From CAVLCC01 sp963661535 (lineage in GTDB: Bacteria; Actinomycetota; Coriobacteriia; Coriobacteriales; CADBOM01), in the NCBI GenBank assembly GCA_963661535.1, contig CAVLCC010000010.1:1-48399 (forward strand): a stretch of DNA of 48,399 nt, read 5' to 3'. The notes beneath the pieces were generated by a model. The model saw only the letters and a program-made list of their open reading frames with translations, had not been told where the DNA came from and searched no databases. Of this stretch, positions 1 through 7,790 are shown piece after piece. Position numbers and translations under genes: made by a program. Position 1 is the stretch's first letter. Each line of letters begins with the position of its first letter.

Positions 1-70
1 ACCTTAACGAGTTTTTGTGGATTTTCTCAACGATTTCTTCGTCTCGCTTAATTTCTCTTTCATTTCTCAT
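1..70 (-). CDS. N-terminal fragment of unknown protein, cut by the window edge
   Basis: The reverse strand has an ATG at 68-70 preceded by AGGAGG seven bases upstream, and the frame stays open to the left edge (23 codons). The visible start is highly charged (MRNEREIKRDEEIVEKIHKN), with no recognisable domain. Its start overlaps the stop of a 12-codon ORF (ATGA), so the two would be translationally coupled. Function unknown. The ribosome site is the main support for this being a real gene. Confidence 0.5.
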   Translation of the reverse strand, partial: MRNEREIKRDEEIVEKIHKNSLR

Positions 71-105
71 TGCTTGTCCTCCTTTTTAAGTTTTGCTCTT
101 GCCAT
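67..105 (-). CDS. possible 12-residue leader peptide
   Basis: A mini-ORF encodes MARAKLKKEDKQ. It starts with ATG at 103-105 and ends with TGA overlapping the next gene's ATG (ATGA). A GGGAGG ribosome site lies eight bases upstream of its ATG, in the loop of a perfect 8-bp hairpin. The downstream gene's own AGGAGG site lies inside this ORF. The arrangement resembles a coupled leader peptide. No homology is claimed, and a chance ORF is possible. Confidence 0.35.
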   Translation of the reverse strand: MARAKLKKEDKQ

Positions 106-126
106 GGTTGCAGCCTCCCTGCAACC
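106..126 (-). promoter_or_regulatory. hairpin presenting a ribosome-binding site in its loop
   Basis: GGTTGCAG and CTGCAACC form a perfect 8-bp inverted repeat around a 5-base loop. On the reverse strand the loop reads GGAGG, the ribosome site of the 12-residue ORF. Such a structure could modulate translation of the leader and the coupled gene. There is no T-tract directly after it in the reverse direction, so a terminator is unlikely. Confidence 0.45.
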
Positions 127-679
127 TTTGTTTAGTCATCATGATTACTAATACTTAAAATAAAAACCGCTTTTATAAGGTTTGTAAAAGAGGTTTTGCT
201 GGTTGAATTTGTGGTTAAGCTTTAAGTACTTTCGTCATATGTTACTAAATTTTTACTTGTTTTCCCTGCTAATTTGCGTGTTTATTGTAGTTGCTAGCAA
301 TTAATGTAAACTTAATCTAAATCAAAGAACTTTTTGCATGTGCATTTTGTTTTGTCATCTAGATTACTTACAAACTCAATATATCGCTAAAATTTATCTT
401 GTCAATAGTTTTATTGATTTAAATTTAAATATTTTCTAATTTATAAAAAATCTTTTGCTATTCACCGTGATGCACTACAAAAAATTTATTAACGATAGAG
501 AAGCTGTTGTCTAAATTGCAACAAATGCGATGCTCATACCAGTGAGCTATGTGCATCAACGGCGCAGCTACAGTAGATTACAGCAACAGCAGATATGCAA
601 TTTAATTTGAACTTGATGACTGAACAAATAGCGACCAAACACGCATATACACAGCAACTTAAAACGCATAGCTGCAGCA
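127..679. other. AT-rich intergenic region
   Basis: No ORF with coding character or ribosome site was seen. The stretch is very AT-rich up to about 490, then shows CAGCA/CTACAG-rich sequence next to the ATPase gene end. It presumably holds the promoter of the left-edge gene, but no confident -35/-10 pair was assigned. Confidence 0.4.
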
Positions 680-2077
680 CTACAGCAAATATGCCATATA
701 CAAAGGCAGCCGCACCAAGTCGTCTTGCACTTGCATAGGCTTTGGGTGCAAGATATAACGCGTGTCCACGCGTGTTCCAAACTTTGTTTTAAACTTCTTC
801 AGCGACTTTGCACCATAGCGCTTCGTTGACTTTACTTCAATTGGAGAAACCCGCATACGTCCAGCTGCATCGTCGTAACCCGCTGTTACAAGAAAATCAA
901 TTTCCATTGTATCTGCACTGTTTTTACGATCCCGGCGCGAGTAAAAATACAGCTTGTGCCCATTTGCGCTTAGCTGTTGAGCAACAACATTTTCTGTAAA
1001 CATACCCTCATTGATTTCAAGCTTTCCTAAAAGAATATCACGATACACCTCGTGCGGTGTTATTTTATTATCGGCAAAAAGCTGGCAAACCAGCAGGCCT
1101 GTATCAGCCATATAACACTTAAAAACTCTCTCATCAGCAGTTGAAGCAAGTCCTACCAACGGATCATCAACACTTATACACGTAGCACTTATATAAGCGT
1201 CCGCCAGCCAAAAAAATGCATCCGCATATTCCCTTGTCCGCGCATTACGCTCAATTGCTGATAGCGTAAATTTCTTTTCGTGACGCGATAACTGACCGGG
1301 TAGAGTAGAAAACACACGGCGAATACGCAATGCATCGTTGCCTCCGAACTTCTCTATGTCTCCAAGATACAATGCTAGAATGTCGCGCTTTACTTGATCG
1401 ACCTTGCCAAAATCTTTTTCAGCCATATATGCTTCAACAGCCTGAGGCATTCCTCCAACCAACATATACTCTCGAAACAAACGTTCTGCCTTGCGATGAA
1501 TTGCCTCAGGAAGCGCAGTTTTGCTCTCATAAGATGCAGTTATAGCCGCTGAAAGCTTCTCCTCGCCTAGCGCCCAAAGAAACTCCTCAAAATTTAGAGG
1601 ATTTAAGCGAAGTGAAGTTTCTTCAGAAGGAATAACAATATCTGCAACATTTCGTCGGATAGAGATGAGTGAACCTGTCTCGAGATAATCGTATCTGCCA
1701 TCCGCAACAAGCTGCTTGATAAATTCTCGCGCAGCGGGAAACCTCTGAACTTCATCGAAAACAACGAGCGAATTGCGATGCGGCAATGACACGCTTGTAA
1801 GCGCCTGGAGGTACATAAAGAAGGAGTCGATATCTGAACGGTATTCAAGAAAGAGTGTCTTCAAATCCTCGGACGCCTCAGAGAAATCAATAACTAGGTG
1901 AGCTGCATATTCTCTTTCGGCAAACTCTTTTGCCAGCGTGCTTTTTCCTACACGCCGCGCTCCCTCCAAAAGCAAAGCGCGTGTGCCCTTAGAATCTTGC
2001 TTCCAACGAAGCAGGTCATTGTATGCGCGACGTTTAAATATCAACAGATTGCCTTTCGATAAAAGTGGATAAGTCAC
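680..2077 (-). CDS. P-loop ATPase, AAA_14 + DUF4143 type
   Basis: 465 codons, typical for the AAA_14/DUF4143 family. Walker A is GARRVGKST (about residues 39-47) and Walker B is LVVFDEVQ (about 104-111). The C-terminal part has EIDFLV followed by IEVK, the restriction-nuclease-like (PD-(D/E)XK fold) signature of DUF4143. The cellular role of this family is not established. The open frame begins with GTG at 2077 but lacks a ribosome site. A TTG at 2044 has AAAGG seven bases upstream, keeps the family's KRRAYNDLLRW start region and may be the true start. The gene diverges from another ATPase gene at 2304, and three 34-bp direct repeats lie just upstream. A paralogue sits at 40821-42125. Confidence 0.85.
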   Translation of the reverse strand: MTYPLLSKGNLLIFKRRAYNDLLRWKQDSKGTRALLLEGARRVGKSTLAKEFAEREYAAHLVIDFSEASEDLKTLFLEYRSDIDSFFMYLQALTSVSLPHRNSLVVFDEVQRFPAAREFIKQLVADGRYDYLETGSLISIRRNVADIVIPSEETSLRLNPLNFEEFLWALGEEKLSAAITASYESKTALPEAIHRKAERLFREYMLVGGMPQAVEAYMAEKDFGKVDQVKRDILALYLGDIEKFGGNDALRIRRVFSTLPGQLSRHEKKFTLSAIERNARTREYADAFFWLADAYISATCISVDDPLVGLASTADERVFKCYMADTGLLVCQLFADNKITPHEVYRDILLGKLEINEGMFTENVVAQQLSANGHKLYFYSRRDRKNSADTMEIDFLVTAGYDDAAGRMRVSPIEVKSTKRYGAKSLKKFKTKFGTRVDTRYILHPKPMQVQDDLVRLPLYMAYLL

Positions 2078-2110
2078 AAAATTTTATATTTGATTTATTA
2101 TCTTGTATTT

Positions 2111-2201
2111 TACACGAATGGCACGGTATCGAACTACTTATTTATACACGAATGGCACGGTGTAGAACTAGTAATTTATACACGAATGGCAGAGTTACAA
2201 A
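2111..2201. repeat. three 34-bp direct repeats upstream of the DUF4143 ATPase
   Basis: TACACGAATGGCA starts at 2111, 2145 and 2179, exactly 34 bp apart. The first two units match along most of their length; the third diverges after about 13 bases. On the ATPase strand each unit contains GCCATTCGTGTA followed by an A/T-rich stretch resembling a -10 box. The position directly before the reverse-strand ATPase suggests operators or overlapping promoters. Only three units and no spacer-like diversity, so not CRISPR. Confidence 0.8.
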
Positions 2202-2208
2202 TTTTACA

Positions 2209-2280
2209 GCTAAAATAGTAAAAGATAGTAAAGGATAGTAAAACTATGCTAAAATAGTAAAAGATAGTAAAGGGTAGTAA
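2209..2280 (+). repeat. 10-bp phased repeat array before the winged-helix ATPase
   Basis: ATAGTA cores (consensus ATAGTAAAAG) start at 2215, 2225, 2235, 2254, 2264 and 2274 (the last reads GTAGTA). A degenerate unit sits at about 2245. Spacing is 10,10,10,9,10,10, about one helical turn. The array can also be read as a 39-bp duplication (2209 and 2248). It ends 24 bases before the ATG at 2304, so it must overlap the promoter. A similar array with a different core precedes the paralogue at 6177. Confidence 0.8.
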
Positions 2281-2303
2281 ATCAAACACAGAAAGGCAAT
2301 AGA

Positions 2304-3322
2304 ATGGAAAATCCGTTTACATTAAGCTTCGGCAAGAGTCCTAAGAGTTCTATTGACAGACCTGTTCAAACAGCAGAAATTGTTAATGATTTTCAAGCGT
2401 CAGAACCAAATCAGCAAATTTATTTAATAACGGGGGTTCGCGGCTATGGAAAAACTGTACTTATGACCGACGCAACAAAAGAGCTTCTGCAAGATGAGAA
2501 GTGGATTCATGTTGAGCTAAATCCAACACTCGATTTAATCTCATCGCTTCTAACAAAATTAAACAGCAACAAAACCTGTCTAGAGATCCTAAGGAACGCA
2601 AAAATAAATTTGAGTCTTTTTGGCTTTTCGTTTGGATTTGAAGGCGNNNNNNNNNNGAAATAGCAATTTCACAAATCCTAAAACAAATGAAAAAGCATGG
2701 CAAACGTCTAATAATTACAATTGATGAAGTTACAAACACTCCACAAATGCAAATATTTGCAAGCACATTTCAAATTCTTGTTAGAGAAGATGCTCCCATA
2801 TACCTGCTTATGACTGGACTTTTTCAAAATATAAATGACTTGCAAAACGTGGACAACCTAACTTTTTTGTTTAGAGCACCAAAAATTTATCTTACACCGC
2901 TGAATCTAGGAGCAATTTCAGCAGAATATAAACGTATTTTTGCATGTTCGGACGAAGATGCGAGCGATATGGCAAAACTAACACGAGGGTATCCTTTTGG
3001 TTATCAAGTTTTGGGCTATCTAACATTCCAAAACAAGGGTAACTACAAAGAAATTCTCCCAAAATACGAACAGTATTTAACTGAATATGTTTATGAAAAG
3101 CTTTGGAGCGAGATGTCGATAAAAGACCAGCAGGTGGCACGCGGAATTGCTAGCGCCGGCGAGGGGTCAACCAAAAATATACGTGAAAAATTAAATATGA
3201 CCCAAAACGAATTTAACCCTTATCGAAAACGCTTAATAAAAAAGGGCATCATTTTAGCCGACGCTAGAGGTTCGGTGCGTTTTACGCTACCATTATTTGA
3301 CAAATTTTGCCTAGAAAATTAG
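2304..3322 (+). CDS. P-loop ATPase with C-terminal winged helix, interrupted by an assembly gap
   Basis: An archaeal-type/STAND-like ATPase. The start ATG has GAAAGG seven bases upstream. Walker A is GVRGYGKT (about residues 44-51). Ten Ns at 2647-2656 break the frame, but immediately after the gap the sequence reads on openly in another frame (EIAISQILKQMKKHG, then Walker B LIITIDEV) to the stop at 3322. The parts align with the intact paralogue at 6177, so this is one gene with an unresolved gap rather than a frameshift. The C-terminus (residues after IREKLNMTQNEF, then YRKRLIKKGII) is a predicted winged helix-turn-helix suited to DNA binding. Function unknown; binding of the phased repeats upstream is an inference. 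Confidence 0.8.
2647..2656. other. assembly gap (10 N)
   Basis: Ten unknown bases lie inside the winged-helix ATPase gene. The placeholder length is probably arbitrary. Comparison with the paralogue (segment between GFSVGLQF and KLTQLARLL) suggests a few tens of bases are missing. Confidence 0.95.
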
Positions 3323-3344
3323 TTGCAACAGGCTTGCCAAGTTA

Positions 3345-3563
3345 CTAATTCATGCCGTCGATCAATTCGCGTGCCTTCTGTTGACCTTCAATCGCTTGTT
3401 GCAAATTCTTTTCGTAATAAGTTGCGCCATATTTAATTTCCAAACGAAAACAAAACTCTGCTTGTTGGAATAAATTCAATGCTACAAAAGGATCATAAAA
3501 CGAGCCATATTCTTCAGCATCAGGAGATATAGCTAGTTTTATACACTTAAAACAACTTATCTG
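3345..3563 (-). pseudogene. start-less fragment of an unknown gene
   Basis: The reverse strand is open for 72 codons between two stops, with coding-like composition (AEEYGSFYDPFVALNLF, LQQAIEGQQKARELIDGMN), but has no upstream start codon or ribosome site. It looks like the C-terminal remnant of a decayed gene. The family was not recognised. Chance is possible but less likely given the acidic/aromatic pattern. Confidence 0.35.
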
Positions 3564-3588
3564 CTATAACTTCCGTCGTATCTCATAA

Positions 3589-3780
3589 ACTAAAAAGTCA
3601 CTAGAAGCTACAGAGAAGGAAATCCTGTCTCGCATTCCAAAAGAAGTATTCCATAAAAATCGAAATGGAGAAACTTATGAGCAGTTTAGTTGGAACATAC
3701 AAAAAACATCATTGATAGAAAAATTTATAATCGCCTGTAGCGACAACAACTTTGTTAAAGCGCGTTCCAATCAAAAATGA
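3589..3780 (+). pseudogene. start-less fragment of an unknown gene
   Basis: A 63-codon open stretch on the plus strand ends with TGA at 3778-3780. It contains coding-like segments (EATEKEILSRIPKEVFHKN, SLIEKFIIACSDNNF) but has no ATG or ribosome site and follows a stop. With the opposite-strand fragment just before it, the whole 3323-3784 interval looks like gene debris. Family unrecognised. Confidence 0.3.
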
Positions 3781-3784
3781 GTCC

Positions 3785-5914
3785 CTACTGTCTGCTACGT
3801 TTCGCAATATAAGTTGTTAGAACAACAGCTCCACTCAAACACACAGCGCAAAGCAAGAAAATAATCAGCGCGTCGTCGCCAGTGTTGCTCAGAGTACCTT
3901 TTGTTGTTAAGCCCACTTCATGAGACGACGCATTATCGCTAACTTGCTTGGATCCTCCATCCCCCGAAGTGCCCACTGGAACAACTTCTCCAGATTGGGA
4001 GTCGACTTCCCACTTTGCCCAAAGAGTAATATCATCTAAGACCTGCGTAGAGAAATCAAATGCTTGCGTGCATGCGGCATCTGTGAACCACCCGCTAAAG
4101 ACATATCCTGCGAGTGTTGGATCTTCAGGCTCTTCAGCAAAACCTCCCACTTCAACTGCCTGTGTAGCAACAGTGCTTCCACCTTGAGTATCAAACACAA
4201 CAAAAGGTATTCCAACCATCGATGTGGCGTAACCCTTAGCACAATAATTATCATAAGAAAGGCCATTAGCGTAAGTCATAGTCCAGCTGTTCCACCCAGA
4301 CGCAGGGTCGGACGAATAAAAACTTTCACCCTCGTTTATAACTGTGTTTGCACCGTAGTCACTAGTCAGCGTATAGCTGTCAGCGTATTGTACGGGCACA
4401 GGTGCCACCGAATTTCCATCTAATGTATCTTGAGAAAATAGAACTGCATATTTTTCGCCTTCAAGCAAATTGATTGGCTCATCAAGCTTGATGTTAATAT
4501 ATCCCTCATAATCAGAAACATATATTCCTTCTGCATCTGGATTATCAAGAGAACCCTGCACGTCAAGAGGGGTTGTTGCATCGCTTTTGAGCTTATAAAC
4601 TTTGTAGATCAGCTCAGTATTATCGTCACAAACATAAGTGACTATTGAATGAAGCTGCTGCTTTTTTGTAGAAGTAAAAACGTTTGAATACCAATCAGGG
4701 TTATCCTCCTTGTAAGCCAAAACAATGTTTGCTTGAAGGTAGTCGTATTGGTCAATAATTTCTTTATCTACATCAATTTGAGTGCCATCATATGTACTCA
4801 TATCAAAATCAAGTAAAAACGTTTCGGCCAAAGACTGGTCATAATAAGAAAGATAGAAATATCCGTCAAGACCCCAACCATCACTCCAAGAATTTTTCAC
4901 AATAAAAGCGCCATCTGCTGGCGGTTTATGACCCTCAATAAAATTGTCCTTAGAATAGGTGTCATCGTATCCAACAACAGACACAACGTGGTTTGCAATT
5001 TGATATTCATATGTATATTGAGCATAGGTAACTGGCGCAATATAATTGATATGACTGCCACTTACGTCGTCGCCAAAATAGGAAGTTGTAACTGCATTGC
5101 CGCTTGCAACCTGCTGCTTTATGCGAGCCAAAACTTTTTCGTTTGTGCTTACATACTTTGTATTGCCTTCTTCATCTTTTTTTGTAGTAGCAACACACCC
5201 AAGATAAGAAAACTTATTCAACCTTGCAACGCTTTCTCTGCGCTGCGCTAAAGTTAGTTTGTCTTCATCTGTTATAAACCCCGTGGAGAGCGCATTTTGG
5301 GAAAATGGAATACTTGTATCAAAAGTGATTCCGCACCCTTGCATAATCAAACTCGCAGCTGTTGTTTCAGTGCAGCCTCTTGTTAAGCGTTCGTCTTCCA
5401 GCCCCTCCTTCATATGCAAGCCTTCTCCAGCTTGGGTAACTTCAGATCCAATCAACTGACTTGTGTCTTTTGAAAGAGGTTCATATGCAAAATAAGCAAG
5501 TTGGTAGGGAGATAGGTTGGTTGGCGCAGATGAAGTTGAATTGGCAATGGTTGTTTCTGCCGCAGCCATAAAACCAAAAGCCCAACAAGTTCCAGTATAA
5601 CCTTGATTTTTAACTGGTGTAACTGTTCCATTTTCACGAAGGTCAACTTTGGAGGGGAGGTCTGTCGAAAGTGCTGCATCCACAGAAGTTGACTGAGCAT
5701 TGTATTTTTCGTCGGAGCGATCAATAATGCGAACCAATCCACCATTTTTTTCTTGCTGCGCAATTTCTTGCTTGCTAAAAACCCTGCCTGTCGATGAAAA
5801 GTCGGGAGTTGTATCCTCGCCAGCATAAACTTGCAAAGGAACAATAAGTAGTAAGAAAGCAAGGAGAGTTAAAACAACGACTGCTTTGCGTTGAAATTTG
5901 CTTAAGGTGCGCAT
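3785..5914 (-). CDS. secreted papain-like (C1) cysteine peptidase, wall-anchored
   Basis: 709 residues. A signal peptide (hydrophobic 11-27, likely cut after VYA at 31) precedes a C1 peptidase domain: oxyanion Gln104 and catalytic Cys110 in NQGYTGTCWAF, His309 in NHVVSVVGYDD and Asn341 in VKNSW. A middle region of about 200 residues resembles the lectin-like domain often paired with these peptidases. It is followed by an InlB/Listeria-Bacteroides-type repeat (FDTQGGSTV ... LAGYVFSGWF ... LWAKWEV). The C-terminus has LSNTGD (about 675), a hydrophobic helix and KRSRQ, a sorting signal with Ser in place of the Pro of LPxTG. Likely a surface protease acting on host or environmental protein. It faces the ATPase gene at 6177 across a shared upstream region. 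Confidence 0.88.
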   Translation of the reverse strand: MRTLSKFQRKAVVVLTLLAFLLLIVPLQVYAGEDTTPDFSSTGRVFSKQEIAQQEKNGGLVRIIDRSDEKYNAQSTSVDAALSTDLPSKVDLRENGTVTPVKNQGYTGTCWAFGFMAAAETTIANSTSSAPTNLSPYQLAYFAYEPLSKDTSQLIGSEVTQAGEGLHMKEGLEDERLTRGCTETTAASLIMQGCGITFDTSIPFSQNALSTGFITDEDKLTLAQRRESVARLNKFSYLGCVATTKKDEEGNTKYVSTNEKVLARIKQQVASGNAVTTSYFGDDVSGSHINYIAPVTYAQYTYEYQIANHVVSVVGYDDTYSKDNFIEGHKPPADGAFIVKNSWSDGWGLDGYFYLSYYDQSLAETFLLDFDMSTYDGTQIDVDKEIIDQYDYLQANIVLAYKEDNPDWYSNVFTSTKKQQLHSIVTYVCDDNTELIYKVYKLKSDATTPLDVQGSLDNPDAEGIYVSDYEGYINIKLDEPINLLEGEKYAVLFSQDTLDGNSVAPVPVQYADSYTLTSDYGANTVINEGESFYSSDPASGWNSWTMTYANGLSYDNYCAKGYATSMVGIPFVVFDTQGGSTVATQAVEVGGFAEEPEDPTLAGYVFSGWFTDAACTQAFDFSTQVLDDITLWAKWEVDSQSGEVVPVGTSGDGGSKQVSDNASSHEVGLTTKGTLSNTGDDALIIFLLCAVCLSGAVVLTTYIAKRSRQ

Positions 5915-6089
5915 TTTTGCCTCCTCTTTTCAGAGCCAAATCTTGTGCATCTATAATAAACGAATTTGAAAGATTTTAAAATGCTTTGTTCATTTGTTTG
6001 CGCTTTTATATCATTATTAATATCATGCATAATTACTTACTTCCTTAGTAAATGGTTACTAACATCCATTTAAAATCCAAAACACAAAA

Positions 6090-6136
6090 AGGAAAACTTA
6101 GGAAAGAAAAGGAAAGCTAAGGAAAAAAAGGAAAAA
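6090..6136 (+). repeat. 10-bp phased AGGAAA array before the second winged-helix ATPase
   Basis: AGGAAA units have their first G at 6091, 6101, 6111, 6121 and 6130 (spacing 10,10,10,9). The array ends next to a -10-like TATAAT at 6143-6148 and so covers the -35 region. The organisation matches the array before the paralogous ATPase at 2304, but the core differs (AGGAAA versus ATAGTA). Confidence 0.8.
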
Positions 6137-6142
6137 TGCTTA

Positions 6143-6148
6143 TATAAT
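6143..6148 (+). promoter_or_regulatory. -10 box (TATAAT) of the ATPase gene
   Basis: A perfect TATAAT lies 28 bases before the ATG at 6177, whose ribosome site AGGAG is five bases upstream of the start. No clear -35 hexamer is present: the matching position is occupied by the phased AGGAAA array, which suggests that a protein binding there activates or represses the promoter. Confidence 0.55.
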
Positions 6149-6176
6149 TAACATAGATTAACTTTTAGGAGAGTCT

Positions 6177-7271
6177 ATGAAAGTAGATAATTATTTTTCG
6201 CCATCTTTTGGAAACAGACCTAGCTATCTTGTTGGCAGAGATGATGTTGTAAATGAATTTGTATCTAGTCTGAAGGAACCCCCAGGATCGAGGGGCAGAT
6301 CAATGTTGTTCCTCGGGCAAAGAGGTATGGGCAAGACTGTATTATTGTGGGAATTTGCAGATAAAGCTCGTGAAATGGGTTTTGTGGTTGCAAATCCAAC
6401 AGTTGTTTCAGATTCTTTGCTTGAGCGGATTGTTGAAAAAGTTCAAGAAGACGGCGAACGCGTATTAAAAACTAAACATAGCAGTCTTTCTGGTGAAAGT
6501 GTTGGCGCACTTGGTTTTTCTGTTGGTTTGCAATTTTCTAGAGAAGTGCAAGAAACAAAAAGCCCACAGCACAAACTTACCCAGCTAGCGCGACTCCTTT
6601 CTTCAAAAGGCAAAGGTCTTCTAATCCTTGTTGATGAGGTTCAAGCAAATTCAGCAAGCCTTCGACAACTTATAATTCAATACCAAGAACTTATGGGAGA
6701 GGGGTTAGATGTTGCAATTGCAATGGCTGGTCTTCCTACATCGGTATCTGCGGTTTTAAATGATAAAGTCCTAACTTTTTTAAACCGCGCTAAAAAAGTT
6801 ACATTGGGTCCATTAAAAATTTCGGATGTAGATGCATATTTTAAAAAAGCATTTGAGGAATGTAGTGTTGCAATAACTCAAGAACAGCAAAAATTTGCAG
6901 CTGAAAAAACCAATGGTTGGCCTTATCTTATGCAACTGATTGGTCATAACATTGTTAAGTGCGCAGAGCAAGACATTAGTAACTTAACACTGCATCACGC
7001 AATTTCGATGGCGCAAGATGATTTTATGAACGATGTTTGTAAAACAACTATCGCAGCGCTTTCAGAAAAAGATGTGGAATTTTTAAAGGCAATGGGTGGT
7101 GAGACAGTTTCAAAGATTTCAAACATTGCAAATCGCTTAAATGTTAGCACCGACTATGCCCAAAAATATCGAAAGCGACTCATTAATGCAGGGATAATTG
7201 AGCCTGCTAGCAGGGGTTTAGTTAAATTTTCTGTTCCACTGTTAGCAGAATATTTAAAGAAAGATGATTAG
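6177..7271 (+). CDS. P-loop ATPase with C-terminal winged helix
   Basis: 364 residues and intact. The N-terminus SFGNRPSYLVGRDDVV is typical of archaeal-type/AAA_16 ATPases. Walker A is GQRGMGKT (about 47-54) and Walker B LLILVDEV (about 148-155). The last 65 residues (ISNIANRLNVSTDYAQKY, then YRKRLINAGIIEP) form a winged helix-turn-helix. It is a paralogue of the gap-containing gene at 2304; both share the YRKRLI segment and the V(K/R)F(S/T)(V/L)PL ending. The family's role is not known. Candidate functions are a signal-transducing NTPase, defence-type NTPase or transcriptional regulator. The phased repeats upstream make autoregulation plausible. Confidence 0.85.
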   Translation: MKVDNYFSPSFGNRPSYLVGRDDVVNEFVSSLKEPPGSRGRSMLFLGQRGMGKTVLLWEFADKAREMGFVVANPTVVSDSLLERIVEKVQEDGERVLKTKHSSLSGESVGALGFSVGLQFSREVQETKSPQHKLTQLARLLSSKGKGLLILVDEVQANSASLRQLIIQYQELMGEGLDVAIAMAGLPTSVSAVLNDKVLTFLNRAKKVTLGPLKISDVDAYFKKAFEECSVAITQEQQKFAAEKTNGWPYLMQLIGHNIVKCAEQDISNLTLHHAISMAQDDFMNDVCKTTIAALSEKDVEFLKAMGGETVSKISNIANRLNVSTDYAQKYRKRLINAGIIEPASRGLVKFSVPLLAEYLKKDD

Positions 7272-7595
7272 ATACAAAAACACTCCGCATGTCACTCATC
7301 CATTAAAACAAAAGGAGTTTTAAGCTTCGTCACTACAGATTAAATTATCACCTAAATAAATAAATTGAAGCTAAAGACAAAGTTACTTATTTAAAAATTT
7401 TCGATATGTATTTTAGCTGTTTATTGTGATGTTTTTTGCAAGTTGGACAGCAAAACCTCGGTGATTTGGCAAAATGCACTAATTGGTAAGAAATTGGTTA
7501 GATTTGGTTAAGAGATTAAAAAGATTTGTATTCTAAGCTTTTAATATGCTAGGCGGTATGTGTCGCCTCTCTTTATTAGTAAAGGAGGTGGTCAC

Positions 7596-7688
7596 ATGGT
7601 TACGTTGCATGAAGTAATTGATCTAGCAATGCTGATTGTCAATATTATTGGCATAACAGTTATGCTGATTGACAAAAATGTAAAATAA
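7596..7688 (+). CDS. 30-residue hydrophobic peptide, putative type I toxin (holin-like toxin resemblance)
   Basis: The ATG follows a strong AAAGGAGG site. The peptide begins MVTLHEVIDLAML, has a single predicted membrane helix and ends DKNVK. Size and layout resemble the putative holin-like toxins (Hol-Tox) and other type I toxins. The ribosome site GAGGTGG can pair with CCACCTC at 7709-7715, and GTCGCCTCT (7562-7570) with AGAGGCGAC (7737-7745), giving a closed mRNA. A second copy at 32424-32516 differs at only a few residues (V7I, V23A, D26N, K30R), so coding constraint is evident. Toxicity is an inference. Confidence 0.65.
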   Translation: MVTLHEVIDLAMLIVNIIGITVMLIDKNVK

Positions 7689-7708
7689 CCGCCCTATAGC
7701 GGAGGCAG

Positions 7709-7786
7709 CCACCTCACAACTTATCATATTTTCAAAAGAGGCGACCTTGCCGATGCCCACGGCTACCACCTAGCGCTTTGGAATAT
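7709..7786 (-). ncRNA. possible antisense RNA region opposite the toxin 3' end
   Basis: On the reverse strand GGAGTTATATTCC, with a -10-like TATATT at about 7779-7784, is conserved in both copies of the unit. It is followed by GCTAGGTGGTAGCCG, which resembles the toxin leader itself. A transcript starting here would run antisense into the toxin mRNA and cover the 3' segment that sequesters its ribosome site. No transcript evidence is available; ends are approximate. Confidence 0.3.
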
Positions 7787-7790
7787 AACT

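Noticed and set aside
568..780. 70-codon reverse ORF overlapping the end of the ATPase gene
   Set aside because: Cys-rich composition, no ribosome site, and it is out of frame with the well-supported ATPase.
2111..2280. CRISPR array in the repeat-rich intergenic region
   Set aside because: The repeats are contiguous or at helical spacing with no unique spacers, only three long units, and no cas genes.
2304..3322. Frameshifted pseudogene
   Set aside because: The frame change coincides exactly with ten Ns of unknown true length, and sequence on both sides matches the intact paralogue.
7548..7776. MITE with terminal inverted repeats (GCTAGG...CCTAGC)
   Set aside because: Similarity between copies continues outside these ends, and the inverted segments are better explained as mRNA 5'-3' pairing. 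No target duplication was found.
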